This document shows positions 52,480-61,447 of a stretch of DNA of 64,000 nt, piece after piece. Location of the stretch: the NCBI RefSeq assembly GCF_030816965.1, contig NZ_JAUSYQ010000002.1, positions 5,181,501 through 5,245,500 of the forward strand, given 5' to 3'. The notes under the pieces were generated by a model. That model did no database searches. It saw only the letters and a program-made list of their open reading frames with translations, and was not told the origin of the DNA. Position 1 is the first letter of the stretch. The number at the start of each line of letters is the position of its first letter. This DNA is from Streptomyces canus (GTDB taxonomy: Bacteria > Actinomycetota > Actinomycetes > Streptomycetales > Streptomycetaceae). The position numbers and the translations under genes were made by a program.

Positions 52480-54036
52480 TTACGGGCGCCAGTTCGCCAG
52501 GATGCCCTCGTAGATCTCCGCGTCCGTGAGTTCCTTCGGGGTCTCGCCCGCGAGGAAGTGGGACGTGTTGGGGAGCTTGAGCTTGCGGAGGTAGTCGAAG
52601 GCCTTGTTCTCCGGGTCACCGAAGGCGACGAAGGAGAAGAAGACGGCGGGGTGGGTCTTCGCCGCCTCGGTGAGGGCCTGGGTGGCGGGGGTCTTCGCGT
52701 CCGGGGCGCCGTCGGTCTGGAAGACGACCAGGGCGGGGGTGTCGGGGGAGTTCTTGGTGTGGTGCGCGAGGACTTCCTCGACGGCCGCGTGGTAGCTGGT
52801 ACGACCCATGCGGCCGAGGCCCGCGTGGAGGTCGTCGATCTTGTTCTCGTGGTCGGTGAGGGTGAGCTCGCCGGTGCCGTCGAGTTCGGTGGAGAAGAAG
52901 ACGACGTGGACCTTGGACTCGGGGTCCAGATGGGCGGCGAGGGCGAGGGTCTGCTCGCCGAGGGCCTGGGCGGAGCCGTCCTTGTAGTACGGGCGCATGC
53001 TCGCCGAGCGGTCGAGGACGAGGTAGGTCGTGGCGGTGGTGCCGGTGAGGCTGTGGGTGGTGAGGGCGGTGGCGGCGGCGGTGTAGGCGGTGCGGAGGGT
53101 GGAGGGTACGGCGACGTCGTTCCCATCCGCACCAACCGTGCCGGTCTCGTCGCCGTCGGCGGCCGCGAGGGTATCGTCCGCTGCCGCCGGGGCCGGGGTT
53201 TCGGGGGTGACGGCCGGTTCGGGCTCCGGCTCAGGGGTGGCCTCGGCGGTCGGCTGCGGCTCCGGTTCTACGACGGTCTCGGGCTCCGGGTCGGAAGCCG
53301 GCTCGGGCTCGGGCGTGACCTCGGCGACCGGCTGGGCGGCCTCGACAGCGACGGTCTCGGGCTCCTGGACGGAATCCGGCTCTGCCTCGGCGACCGGTTC
53401 GGCCTCCACGGCGGAGTCGGGAGTGACCTCGGCCGCCGGTTCGGGCTTCGGCTCGGGGGCGGCCTCTGCGGTGGGCGTCGCCTCGGCTTCCGGGGCGGCT
53501 TCCGGCTCGGTCTCGACGACCGGCTCCGGTTCCGGTGCGGCCTCCGCCACCAGCGGCTTCTCTTCCGCCACTGCGACCGGGGCCGGCTCTTCGGCAGCAG
53601 TCTGCTGTACGGCCGCTTCCTCCGCCACCGGTTCCTCGGCGGGTGCCTCAGCGGATGCCTCGGACTCAGCCTCCGGCTGTTCCGGCGTCGATTCCTCGGC
53701 CACCGGCGTCTCAGGCGCCGCATCGTCCCCGACCGGCTGGGTCGGGATCTCCGCGTTCTTCGGGGTCGCCGGCGTCTCCGCCGAAGGCGTCGGCTTGGAG
53801 GCCGCCGCCTTGTCGAAGGCCGCTGCGACCAGTTCGTGCTCGGAGGACGTGGAGAGGGTGGAGGTACGAGGTTCGGGGACCGTAGCCGCCTTCGCAGGCG
53901 TCGGCTCGGGTGCCGGAGAGGGGACCTTCGGTGCCGTCTCCTGCGAAGGAGTCGTCTCCGCACCCTCTGCCTCGGTGGCAGCCCCCTTGCGTGATCGGCC
54001 GCCGAACGCGTTCCGCAGGAGAGTGAGAATGCCCAT
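52480..54036 (-). CDS. VWA-domain protein, TerF-like, with long Glu/Pro-rich region
   Basis: This 518-residue protein begins MGILTLLRNAFGGRSRKG. A low-complexity region (about residues 40-310) is dominated by Pro-Glu, Ala and Val repeats such as PEPEPV. A TerF-type von Willebrand A domain follows from about residue 330: VLDRSASMRPYYKDGSAQAL is the MIDAS DxSxS motif, followed by VHVVFFSTELDGTGEL, LGRMGRTSYH and VVFQTDGAPDAKTPA. TerF-like VWA proteins belong to tellurite/stress systems with TerD, but no ter genes are in the window. ATG 54036 is used with AAGGG upstream; the open frame continues upstream without similarity. Expression context suggests a single gene. Confidence 0.87.
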   Translation of the reverse strand: MGILTLLRNAFGGRSRKGAATEAEGAETTPSQETAPKVPSPAPEPTPAKAATVPEPRTSTLSTSSEHELVAAAFDKAAASKPTPSAETPATPKNAEIPTQPVGDDAAPETPVAEESTPEQPEAESEASAEAPAEEPVAEEAAVQQTAAEEPAPVAVAEEKPLVAEAAPEPEPVVETEPEAAPEAEATPTAEAAPEPKPEPAAEVTPDSAVEAEPVAEAEPDSVQEPETVAVEAAQPVAEVTPEPEPASDPEPETVVEPEPQPTAEATPEPEPEPAVTPETPAPAAADDTLAAADGDETGTVGADGNDVAVPSTLRTAYTAAATALTTHSLTGTTATTYLVLDRSASMRPYYKDGSAQALGEQTLALAAHLDPESKVHVVFFSTELDGTGELTLTDHENKIDDLHAGLGRMGRTSYHAAVEEVLAHHTKNSPDTPALVVFQTDGAPDAKTPATQALTEAAKTHPAVFFSFVAFGDPENKAFDYLRKLKLPNTSHFLAGETPKELTDAEIYEGILANWRP

Positions 54037-54201
54037 GTGCGCAACCCTTCGCATGAGTTGTAGCCCGTCAATCCCTGGCCAGGACGGACACGTAAGGTTA
54101 GCTGCCCCGGAAGGCGATCTTCGGCAGGGGCGGGTGCACAGGGCTCCGGGCGTCAAGACCTACTTCCGGACTTCACCCGCGTGCGGCATCAACTCCGCTA
54201 C

Positions 54202-54234
54202 GTCCACCCCCGGTTCATGCACCGTTCACCGCCC
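54202..54234 (+). promoter_or_regulatory. PHO box (PhoP direct repeats) upstream of PhoX-family gene
   Basis: Three contiguous 11-base units, GTCCACCCCCG (54202), GTTCATGCACC (54213) and GTTCACCGCCC (54224), match the GTTCACC-type direct-repeat units bound by PhoP in Streptomyces. They lie 75-107 bases before the ATG of a phosphatase gene, so phosphate-starvation induction is likely. Confidence 0.75.
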
Positions 54235-54308
54235 CGCCCCGTTCTCGCACGGACGCACACCTACCGTCCGTCAAGCGAGCTTCAAGGGGAAGCAAGGGGA
54301 GAGCAAAA

Positions 54309-56369
54309 GTGCGCGTACAGCTGCCGTTGATCAACACCGTCCATGGACGGTCCGCCCTGACCTGTCGTTTCCGGTGTGGTGACGCCTGTTTCCACCCGGC
54401 GCCCAACACCTCTTCCAACCCGTACGTCGGCGACGTCATCGCCACCGCGCTCAGCCGCCGCTCGATGCTGCGTGCCGCCGCCGTCGTGACGGTCACCGCT
54501 GCCGCCGGCACCGCGGGCACCGTCGTCACGGCCCCGTCGGCCGAAGCCGCCGCCCAGCAGACCACGGCCAAGCCCAAGCCGAAGGGCAAGGCCGCCCGTG
54601 GACTCCGGTTCACCCCCGTCGCGCCCAACACCGCCGACACCGTGACCGTCCCGGCCGGCTACTCCCAGAACGTCGTCGTCCGCTGGGGCGAGCCCATCCT
54701 GCGCGGCGCCCCCGCCTTCGACCCGGACCGGCAGACGGCCACCGCCCAGGCCGGCCAGTTCGGGTACAACAACGACTTCCTCGCGCTGCTGCCCCTCCCG
54801 GGCGAGCGCGGCCGGCAGATACTCGTCGCCAACCACGAGTACACCGACGAAGTGCTGATGTTCCGGGGCTACGACGCCGCCGCCCCCACCCGTGAGCAGG
54901 TCGAGGTCGCCTGGGCCGCGCACGGGCTGTCCGCCGTCGTCGTGGAGGAGAACAAGAAGAACGGCGAGCTTACCGTCGTACCCCGGCACCACCTCAACCG
55001 GCGCGTCACCGCCACCACCGAGTTCCGGCTGACCGGGCCCGCCGCCGGGTCCGACCTGCTCAGGACCTCCGCCGACCCCACGGGCCGGAAGGTTCTCGGC
55101 ACGCTCAACAACTGCTCCGGCGGCACGACCCCCTGGGGCACCACCCTCCACGGCGAGGAGAACTTCAACCAGTACTTCGCCAACGCCGGCCGGGCCACGG
55201 ACAAGCGGTACGGGATCGGGACGGGCGCCAGCGAGCGCAAGTGGGAGCGGTTCGACAGGCGGTTCGACGTCGCCCAGGAGCCCAACGAGGTGCACCGCTT
55301 CGGGTACGTCGTCGAGCTCGACCCCTACGACCCCTCCTCCGCGCCCCGCAAGCACACCGCGCTCGGCCGGTTCAAGCACGAGGGCGCGACCGTGCGGCTC
55401 ACGCACGACGGGCGGCCGGTCGTGTACTCCGGGGATGACGAGCGGTTCGACTACTTCTACAAGTTCGTCGGCAGCAAGCGGATGAAGCACGGTAGTAGTC
55501 GGGCCGTGCGGGAGCACAATCTCTCGCTGCTCGACGAGGGGACGCTGTACGTCGCCCGCCTCACCGGTGACTCCCCCGCCCTCGAGGTCGACGGGACCGG
55601 GAAGCTTCCCGCCGACGGGGAGTTCGACGGCGGCGGGGAGTGGATCCCGCTGGTCACCGCCACGGCGAAGGGTGCCGTGTCACACGTCGAGGGGATGACC
55701 GCCGACGAGGTGTGCGTCTTCACCCGGCTCGCCGGCGACAAGGTCGGGGCGACCAAGATGGACCGGCCCGAGGACATCGAGCCGAACCCGCACTCGGGCA
55801 AGGTGTACGTCGCGCTCACCAACAACACCAACCGCGGTGTCGGCACGAACGCCCCCGCCGACGAGGCGAACCCCCGCAACGCCAACAAGCACGGGCACAT
55901 CCTCGAGCTCACCGAGCGGTGGAACCGGGCCGACAGCACGAAGTTCGCCTGGACGCTGTTCCTCGTCGCCGGGGACCCGGAGGACCCTGCCACCTACTTC
56001 GCGGGCTTCCCGAAGGACGCCGTGAGCCCCATCTCCTGCCCGGACAACGTGGCCTTCGATCCCCACGGGAACCTGTGGATCTCCACGGACGGGAACCAGC
56101 TGGGGTCCCACGACGGACTGTTCGGGGTCGCCACGAAGGGGGAGCGGCGGGGTGAGCTCAAGCAGTTCCTGACCGTACCGACGGGGGCCGAGACCTGCGG
56201 CCCGCTGGTGCAGGACCGGCGAGTGCTGGTGGCGGTGCAGCACCCGGGGGAGATCAGCGGCGCGACGGTGGAGAAGCCGGCGAGTATGTGGCCCGACGGG
56301 CCGGGGAAGATCGTGCGGCCGGCGGTCGTGGCGGTGTGGCGCAAGGACGGGAGTGACATCGGCGTATAA
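54309..56369 (+). CDS. PhoX-family (DUF839) secreted phosphatase
   Basis: This 686-residue protein is a calcium/iron-type alkaline phosphatase of the PhoX family exported by Tat. A conserved cysteine cluster precedes the signal (CRFRCGDACFHP, Cys19, 23, 27). The twin-arginine motif is SRRSMLRAAAVV (Arg50-51). The propeller shows FGYNNDFLALLPLPGERGRQ, VANHEYTDEV, NNCSGGTTPWGTTLHGEENF, KHEGATVRL, VVYSGDDERFDYFYKFV, EDIEPNPHSGKVYVALTNN and CPDNVAFDPHGNLWISTDG. These contain the Glu, Arg and Asp metal ligands typical of PhoX. A three-unit PHO box lies upstream. It probably releases phosphate from organic esters under starvation. Confidence 0.92.
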   Translation: MRVQLPLINTVHGRSALTCRFRCGDACFHPAPNTSSNPYVGDVIATALSRRSMLRAAAVVTVTAAAGTAGTVVTAPSAEAAAQQTTAKPKPKGKAARGLRFTPVAPNTADTVTVPAGYSQNVVVRWGEPILRGAPAFDPDRQTATAQAGQFGYNNDFLALLPLPGERGRQILVANHEYTDEVLMFRGYDAAAPTREQVEVAWAAHGLSAVVVEENKKNGELTVVPRHHLNRRVTATTEFRLTGPAAGSDLLRTSADPTGRKVLGTLNNCSGGTTPWGTTLHGEENFNQYFANAGRATDKRYGIGTGASERKWERFDRRFDVAQEPNEVHRFGYVVELDPYDPSSAPRKHTALGRFKHEGATVRLTHDGRPVVYSGDDERFDYFYKFVGSKRMKHGSSRAVREHNLSLLDEGTLYVARLTGDSPALEVDGTGKLPADGEFDGGGEWIPLVTATAKGAVSHVEGMTADEVCVFTRLAGDKVGATKMDRPEDIEPNPHSGKVYVALTNNTNRGVGTNAPADEANPRNANKHGHILELTERWNRADSTKFAWTLFLVAGDPEDPATYFAGFPKDAVSPISCPDNVAFDPHGNLWISTDGNQLGSHDGLFGVATKGERRGELKQFLTVPTGAETCGPLVQDRRVLVAVQHPGEISGATVEKPASMWPDGPGKIVRPAVVAVWRKDGSDIGV

Positions 56370-56387
56370 GCGGGTAGCCCCGCGCCC

Positions 56388-58313
56388 CTAGGTGGGTTGC
56401 GTGACCGCCCTTGCGGCTGCGACCTCCTGCCGCAGGGGCTCCAACACGCTGCCCGCCGGTCCGGTCAGGTCCGTCCTGACCGCGTACAGCACGTCCACCT
56501 TCCGCAAGCCGTCCGCCAGTTCGCGGAGTTGGAGCACCACTTGCTCCACCTCGGCGGCGGACGGCCGGGCCGCCCCATGCCGTACCCGCACCCTCGCCGC
56601 CGTCGTCGCGTCCACGATCCGCTCGACCGCGACGACCAGCGGCCACCAGGCCGCCGCCCGGCGACCGGTGGGCGGCGGCTCGGTCAGCGCGCGCTGGAAC
56701 TCCGTGCGGATCACCGAGAGGTCGCGGTAGAGGCGGCGGCGCATGCGGGCGCGGGCGGCGGGGTCGGGGGCGGACCCGAACGCCGACTCCACATAGCGGG
56801 CCGTGTCGGCGACCGCGTCGGCGAGCCGGTCGCCGACCCGTGTGTGCCAGCTCTCCGGCCACAGCAGGTAACCCGCGACCAGGGCGATTCCGCAGCCCAT
56901 CAGGGAGTCCAGCAGGCGGGGCATCAGCAGGGCCGTGCCCTGGTGGTTGAGGACGTCCGACAGCAGGAGGATCACGGGGGTGATCGCCGCCGTCTGGTAG
57001 CCGTAGCCGCGAGGGGTGAGTGCCGGGATCAGCGGGGCCAGCAGGAGCATCACCAGGACGTCCCACCCGCCGCGCGGCACCTGCGAGAGCACCGCCGCCG
57101 CGACCACCAGCCCCGCCACCGTGCCCAGCGCCCGCAGCAGCGCCCGCGAGAACACCGAGCCGAAGTCCGGCTTCAGCACGAAGGTGATCGTCAGGGCCAC
57201 CCAGTAGGAGCGGGGGACGGGGACGATCGAGACCAGCGCCTGGGCCGACCCGATGCACAACGCCAGCCTCAGCCCGTAACGCCACGACGCCGCCGACAGG
57301 GCTACGTTCCGCGCGGCGCGGGCGGCCCGGACGCCGAGCTCGGCCGGGCGGCCCAGGCGGTCGTCGATGCCGCGCGGGTCCACATCCGGTACGGCGACGA
57401 CCTCGGCCGCGTGGCGCAGGGCGTGGTCGACGGCCCGGGCCGTCTCCGACAGCGGCACGGGGAGGCCGAGGCCTATCGGGCCCGTGTAGCCGGTCTCCAC
57501 CGCCCGGGCGAGATGGCGGACCGTCTCCGGGATCTCCGGTGCCAGCGGCTCACCGGACAGGTGGGCGGCAGGGGCCGCCTCCACCACCGGGGTTATCGCG
57601 TTCAACTGGGCCAGCAGACGGGTCAGTTCGGGGCTGCGGCCGTGGTGCCGGGCGCGCCGGGCGAGGACGAGGTCGTACGACTGGTTCAGGGACTGGGTGA
57701 CGGCGTGCCGTGCCTCGTCGTACTCCGCGCGCCCGCAGGCGGCCATCAGGTCGGCCACCGTCCGGTACGTGGCCGCGACCGCCGTCCGTTCCGGGACCCC
57801 GGACCTGAGCGGCCAGGCGAGCAGGGCCAGCAGCAGGACGAGGAGCCCGCCGCCGGTCATCAGCAGCGGGGCCAGCCACCAGTCGCCCGGCATCGGCAGG
57901 CCCGCGCCCACCACGGAGTTCAGCAGGAGCAGCAGTCCCGAGACCGAGGCCACCGCGCCGATCGTCGAGATCATCCCGGAGACGAGGGCGACGCAGGTGA
58001 CCGCGACGACCGCGGTCCACCCGTGGCCGTACACCAGCGAACCGAGCGTGATGCCGACCGCGCCGAACAGCTGGGGAATCGCGATGTTGAGGATCCGCAT
58101 GCGGTACGCGTCGGCGGTGTCGCCGATGACCCCGGACAGGGCGCCCATGGAGGCGAGGGCGCCGTACTCCGGCTGATCGACCGAGAGGCCGATCGCCAGG
58201 GGGAGGGACATCGCGATCGACGCGCGGGCCACGGCGGCCCAGTTGACGGGTGCCTGCTGCGGTTGGAGGTTCCGGATCAGCCAGTCGGGTGGGGTGAGGC
58301 CGATGCGGGACAT
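56388..58313 (-). CDS. FUSC family integral membrane protein (aromatic acid exporter-like)
   Basis: This 641-residue protein has two membrane halves of about six helices each. The N-terminal half includes WAAVARASIAMSLPLAIGLS and the C-terminal half RLALCIGSAQALVSIVPVPR then SYWVALTITFVLKPDFGSV, a signature of FusB/C and AaeB-like exporters. Helical cytosolic domains follow. The role is probably export of aromatic acids or other organic anions. ATG 58313 gives the standard MSRIGLTPPDWL start. It is the third gene of an apparent operon with the hydrolase (60043) and the EEP-family protein; gaps are 10 and 22 bases. Confidence 0.88.
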   Translation of the reverse strand: MSRIGLTPPDWLIRNLQPQQAPVNWAAVARASIAMSLPLAIGLSVDQPEYGALASMGALSGVIGDTADAYRMRILNIAIPQLFGAVGITLGSLVYGHGWTAVVAVTCVALVSGMISTIGAVASVSGLLLLLNSVVGAGLPMPGDWWLAPLLMTGGGLLVLLLALLAWPLRSGVPERTAVAATYRTVADLMAACGRAEYDEARHAVTQSLNQSYDLVLARRARHHGRSPELTRLLAQLNAITPVVEAAPAAHLSGEPLAPEIPETVRHLARAVETGYTGPIGLGLPVPLSETARAVDHALRHAAEVVAVPDVDPRGIDDRLGRPAELGVRAARAARNVALSAASWRYGLRLALCIGSAQALVSIVPVPRSYWVALTITFVLKPDFGSVFSRALLRALGTVAGLVVAAAVLSQVPRGGWDVLVMLLLAPLIPALTPRGYGYQTAAITPVILLLSDVLNHQGTALLMPRLLDSLMGCGIALVAGYLLWPESWHTRVGDRLADAVADTARYVESAFGSAPDPAARARMRRRLYRDLSVIRTEFQRALTEPPPTGRRAAAWWPLVVAVERIVDATTAARVRVRHGAARPSAAEVEQVVLQLRELADGLRKVDVLYAVRTDLTGPAGSVLEPLRQEVAAARAVTQPT

Positions 58314-58335
58314 GCGGCCATTATGAACACCCAGG

Positions 58336-59286
58336 TCAACCGGGCCCGTGCAGTGCGATGTCCACCAGCAGGGCACGGTGGTCGGTGTCCGCCAGGTCGA
58401 GGAAGTGGGCGTCGCTCGCCGAGAAGTCCTCCGACACCAGGACGTGGTCGATCTGCGCGCCGATCGCCGGGGCGGTGCGGGCCGGCCAGGTGGGCGTGCG
58501 GCCGGAGCCGGCGAGGCGGGCCGCGTCGCGCAGCCCGGTGTCGAGGATCGCGCGGAAGGCCGCATGGTCCTGGGAGGCGTTGAAGTCGCCGGCCAGGACG
58601 GCCGGGGTGCGGCCCACGGAGGCGGCGAAGTCGCGCAGCCCGCCCAGCTCCCGCCGCCACACGTCGAGCCGGCCCGGCAGCGGGGGCATCGGGTGCGCGA
58701 GTTGCAGCCGTACGGCGTGACCGCGCACGTCGGCGACGGCCCCGGGCATGCCCATGGTGCTCCCCGGGATCCCGGCGGCGGGCTTCAGGGGGAAGCGGCT
58801 GAGGACGACGGACCCCGTCGAGCCGCCGCCCTCCACGGACTGCCGGTACGGATAGTCCTCGGACAGGGATCGCCGCAGTGCCGCCGAGCAGCCGTACTCG
58901 CACTCCTCCACGAACACGACGTCCGGTCTCTCCTCGCGGACGGCGGTGACGAGGGCGTCGGTGGCCCGTCCGAACTCGACGTTCGAGGTCAGGACGCGGA
59001 AGGAGGCGAGCACCCGGCCGTCCGGCTCGCCGCCCTGCCCGTACGGGGTGACGAACCATGCGAGCAGTCCGAGGAGCACGCCCGCCCAGATCGTCCCGGG
59101 CCACCACCGGGTGAGCAGGGTGAGGGCCAGGCCCGCTCCGGCGGGCGCGAGCAGCCAGGGGAGGAAGGCGAGGAGCTGGGGGACGGGGGTGATGCCGTCC
59201 GTGTCGGCGAGCCGGCATCCCAGGATCACGCTCACGGCGGCGAAGAGCAGGGCGGTGCTCCGGATACCGAGCCTTCGGCGGGTCAC
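58336..59286 (-). CDS. endonuclease/exonuclease/phosphatase (EEP) family membrane protein
   Basis: This 316-residue protein has three N-terminal membrane helices (ALLFAAVSVILGC, LLAFLPWLLAPAGAGLALTL, GTIWAGVLLGLLAWFVTPYG). An extracytoplasmic EEP domain follows with LTSNVEFG, the metal Glu in VVFVEECE, the catalytic GDFNASQDH, GAQIDHVLVS and TDHRALLVDI. The fold hydrolyses phosphodiesters or phosphomonoesters of nucleic acids, lipids or sphingomyelin-like substrates; the membrane placement favours a lipid or extracellular substrate. GTG 59286 starts MTRRRLGIRST, 10 bases after the hydrolase stop. Confidence 0.87.
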   Translation of the reverse strand: MTRRRLGIRSTALLFAAVSVILGCRLADTDGITPVPQLLAFLPWLLAPAGAGLALTLLTRWWPGTIWAGVLLGLLAWFVTPYGQGGEPDGRVLASFRVLTSNVEFGRATDALVTAVREERPDVVFVEECEYGCSAALRRSLSEDYPYRQSVEGGGSTGSVVLSRFPLKPAAGIPGSTMGMPGAVADVRGHAVRLQLAHPMPPLPGRLDVWRRELGGLRDFAASVGRTPAVLAGDFNASQDHAAFRAILDTGLRDAARLAGSGRTPTWPARTAPAIGAQIDHVLVSEDFSASDAHFLDLADTDHRALLVDIALHGPG

Positions 59287-59296
59287 CGTCCCGAGC

Positions 59297-60043
59297 CTAC
59301 GAGCGGGCGTCGACCTTCGCCAGGAACTCCCCGAGCACGGTGTTGAACTCCCCCGCCCGTTCCAGGTTGGGCAGGTGCGCCGCCCCCTCGAAGACGTGCA
59401 GCTCCGACTCCGGGAGCGCGGCGTGCATGGCCTGCGCGTCGGCGACCGGCGTGTAGGTGTCGTCGGCGCCCACGGCCACCAGCGCCGGGACGGTGACACG
59501 GGTCAGCAGCTCGCGGTAGTCGGGGCGGGCGGCCCGGGCGCGCAGGGCCGCCGCGGCGGACTCCGGGCGGGTGGCCGTCATCATGCGGTGGACGTGCGCC
59601 TTGACCTCGGGGGAGGCGTACGGCGCGACCATCTTCTCCAGCACCTCGTCGGCGTACCCGCCCATGCCCTCGCGCAGCAGCCGGTCCGCCGTCGCGTGCC
59701 GGACCCGCACGCCCTCGGGGGTCTCCGCCGCCGGGAAGGTGTCGGCGAGGACCAGACCCCGGATCCGCTCGGGGAAGCGCCGGTAGCAGTCCATGACGAT
59801 CTGGCCGCCCATGGACAGGCCCGCCAGTACGCACGCCGTCACGTCCAGTCCGTCCAGCAGCGCCTCGATGTCCTCGGCGAACCGCTCGAAGCGCTCGACC
59901 GGCGCGGGCGGCACCGCGGCGCCGTAGCCGCGCAGGTCCGGGGCGACCACGCGGCGGGAGGCGGAGAACGCCTCGATCTGCGGGCGCCACATCGTGTGGT
60001 CGAAGGGATGGCCGTGGACCAGGACCAGGGGGATCGCCGTCAT
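59297..60043 (-). CDS. alpha/beta hydrolase
   Basis: This 248-residue cytosolic serine hydrolase has the oxyanion region LVHGHPFDHTMWRPQ, nucleophile elbow GLSMGGQ (Ser), the acid in VAVGADDTYTP (Asp) and His in EGAAHLPNLE. The family includes 3-oxoadipate enol-lactonase-like and haloperoxidase-like enzymes. The short lid region fits the former, but activity is unknown. It is divergent from a MocR-type regulator, and the 75-base gap has GTGCAAT direct repeats, so it may be controlled by that protein. First gene of the operon with EEP and FUSC. Confidence 0.9.
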   Translation of the reverse strand: MTAIPLVLVHGHPFDHTMWRPQIEAFSASRRVVAPDLRGYGAAVPPAPVERFERFAEDIEALLDGLDVTACVLAGLSMGGQIVMDCYRRFPERIRGLVLADTFPAAETPEGVRVRHATADRLLREGMGGYADEVLEKMVAPYASPEVKAHVHRMMTATRPESAAAALRARAARPDYRELLTRVTVPALVAVGADDTYTPVADAQAMHAALPESELHVFEGAAHLPNLERAGEFNTVLGEFLAKVDARS

Positions 60044-60074
60044 GACGCCGACCCTAGGTCGGCCCGACTTCTCG

Positions 60075-60104
60075 GTGCAATAAAATCTTTGCCCTCAGTG
60101 CAAT
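60075..60104. promoter_or_regulatory. GTGCAAT direct repeats in the divergent MocR/hydrolase promoter
   Basis: GTGCAAT occurs at 60075-60081 and 60098-60104, 23 bases apart, about two helical turns. MocR-family regulators typically bind direct repeats with this spacing next to their own gene. The pair lies 15-44 bases before the MocR start. Confidence 0.6.
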
Positions 60105-60118
60105 CACAGGGGGCCTTG

Positions 60119-61447
60119 GTGCACGACTACCGCCGTATCGCCGACCGCATAGCCGCCGACATCACCACCGGACGGCTCCGGCCGGGCGAACGCCTGCCCC
60201 CGCAACGGAAGTTCGCGCGCCGGCACGGGATCGCCGCGTCGACGGCCGAGCGGGCGTACGGCGAACTCGTACGGCGGGGACTGGTCGTCGGGGAGGTGGG
60301 CCGTGGCACCTTCGTGAAGGCCACCGCGCCGGTGCGGCCCGGCCGGGGGCTCATCGAGGACGCGGGAACGCCCGTCAACCTGGAACTCAACTACCCCTCC
60401 GCCGAAGGCCAGTCCGAGCTCCTCGCCGACGCTCTCGCGCCCCTGCTGCGTCCCGACGTCCTGACCGAGGCCCTCCGCCCCGCCGCCGCCACCGGCACAC
60501 CGGCCGCCCGCGAGGCCGTCGCCGCTCTCCTGACCACCCCCGGCTGGCGCCCCGACCCGTCCCGGATCCTCTTCACGGGCAACGCCCGCCAGTCCGTGGC
60601 CGCCGCCCTCGCCTCCCTGGTGCGGCCGGGCGGCCGGGTCGGCGTCGAGGAGCTGACGTATCCCCTGGTCAAGGAGATCGCGGTCCGGCTCGGCATCACG
60701 CTGGTGCCGCTGGCCACGGACGAGGGGGGCCTGCGCCCCGAGTCCGTGGCCGCCGCCCATCGCACGGCGCCCCTGGCGGCCCTCTATGTGCAGCCGACCC
60801 TGCACAATCCGACGTCCGTGACGACCAGTTACGAGCGCAGGCGTCAACTCGCCCTTGCCGTGCAGGACTTGGACCTTCCCGTCGTGGAGGACCGCATCTG
60901 GTCGTTCCTCGCGGAGAACGACGATCCACTCGCCGCCCTCGCCCCCGCCCTCACCCACGTCGTCGACGGTCTCTCCAAGCGGGTCGCGCCCGGGCTCACC
61001 GTCGGCTTTCTCGTCGTACCGGAAAAGCGGGTGGACGCAGTGGCGGACGCCGTCCGTTCCGGTGGGTGGAGTGCGGGACGGTTCGCGCTGGAAGCGGGGG
61101 TGCGGTGGACGGTGGACGGGACCGTGGCGCGGCTGGTCGAGGCGAAGCGGGCCGATGCGGCGCGCCGGCAGCGGGTGCTGGCCGAGTGCCTGGACGGGTT
61201 CGCCGTACGGTCCGACCCGCGCGCCTACTACGCCTGGTGGCACCTCCCGGCCCCCTGGCGGGCGGACACCTTCACGGCCGCCGCCGCGGCGCTCGGTATC
61301 GCTCTCGCACCCGGGCCCTCCTTCGCCGTCGACCCGAACCGCACCCCGGACGCGGTCAGGCTTGGGCTCGCGTCGGCTGCTGTGCCGGATCTGGAACGGG
61401 CCCTGCGGGCGCTCGCCGGCCTCGCAGCGGGCCGTACCGACCGGTGA
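60119..61447 (+). CDS. MocR-type regulator (GntR helix-turn-helix fused to PLP aminotransferase domain)
   Basis: This 442-residue regulator has an N-terminal GntR winged helix (about residues 1-70, GRLRPGERLPPQRKFARRHG then IAASTAERAYGELVRRGLVV). A type I aminotransferase domain follows, with TGNARQSVAAALASLVRPGG, VQPTLHNPTSVT, VVEDRIWSFL and the PLP Lys in DGLSKRVAPGLTVG. MocR proteins sense PLP or a PLP adduct and often regulate vitamin B6, GABA or transport genes. GTG 60119 is chosen with AGGGGG upstream. It is divergent from the hydrolase operon. Its 3' end overlaps the next minus-strand gene by 92 bases. Confidence 0.9.
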   Translation: MHDYRRIADRIAADITTGRLRPGERLPPQRKFARRHGIAASTAERAYGELVRRGLVVGEVGRGTFVKATAPVRPGRGLIEDAGTPVNLELNYPSAEGQSELLADALAPLLRPDVLTEALRPAAATGTPAAREAVAALLTTPGWRPDPSRILFTGNARQSVAAALASLVRPGGRVGVEELTYPLVKEIAVRLGITLVPLATDEGGLRPESVAAAHRTAPLAALYVQPTLHNPTSVTTSYERRRQLALAVQDLDLPVVEDRIWSFLAENDDPLAALAPALTHVVDGLSKRVAPGLTVGFLVVPEKRVDAVADAVRSGGWSAGRFALEAGVRWTVDGTVARLVEAKRADAARRQRVLAECLDGFAVRSDPRAYYAWWHLPAPWRADTFTAAAAALGIALAPGPSFAVDPNRTPDAVRLGLASAAVPDLERALRALAGLAAGRTDR

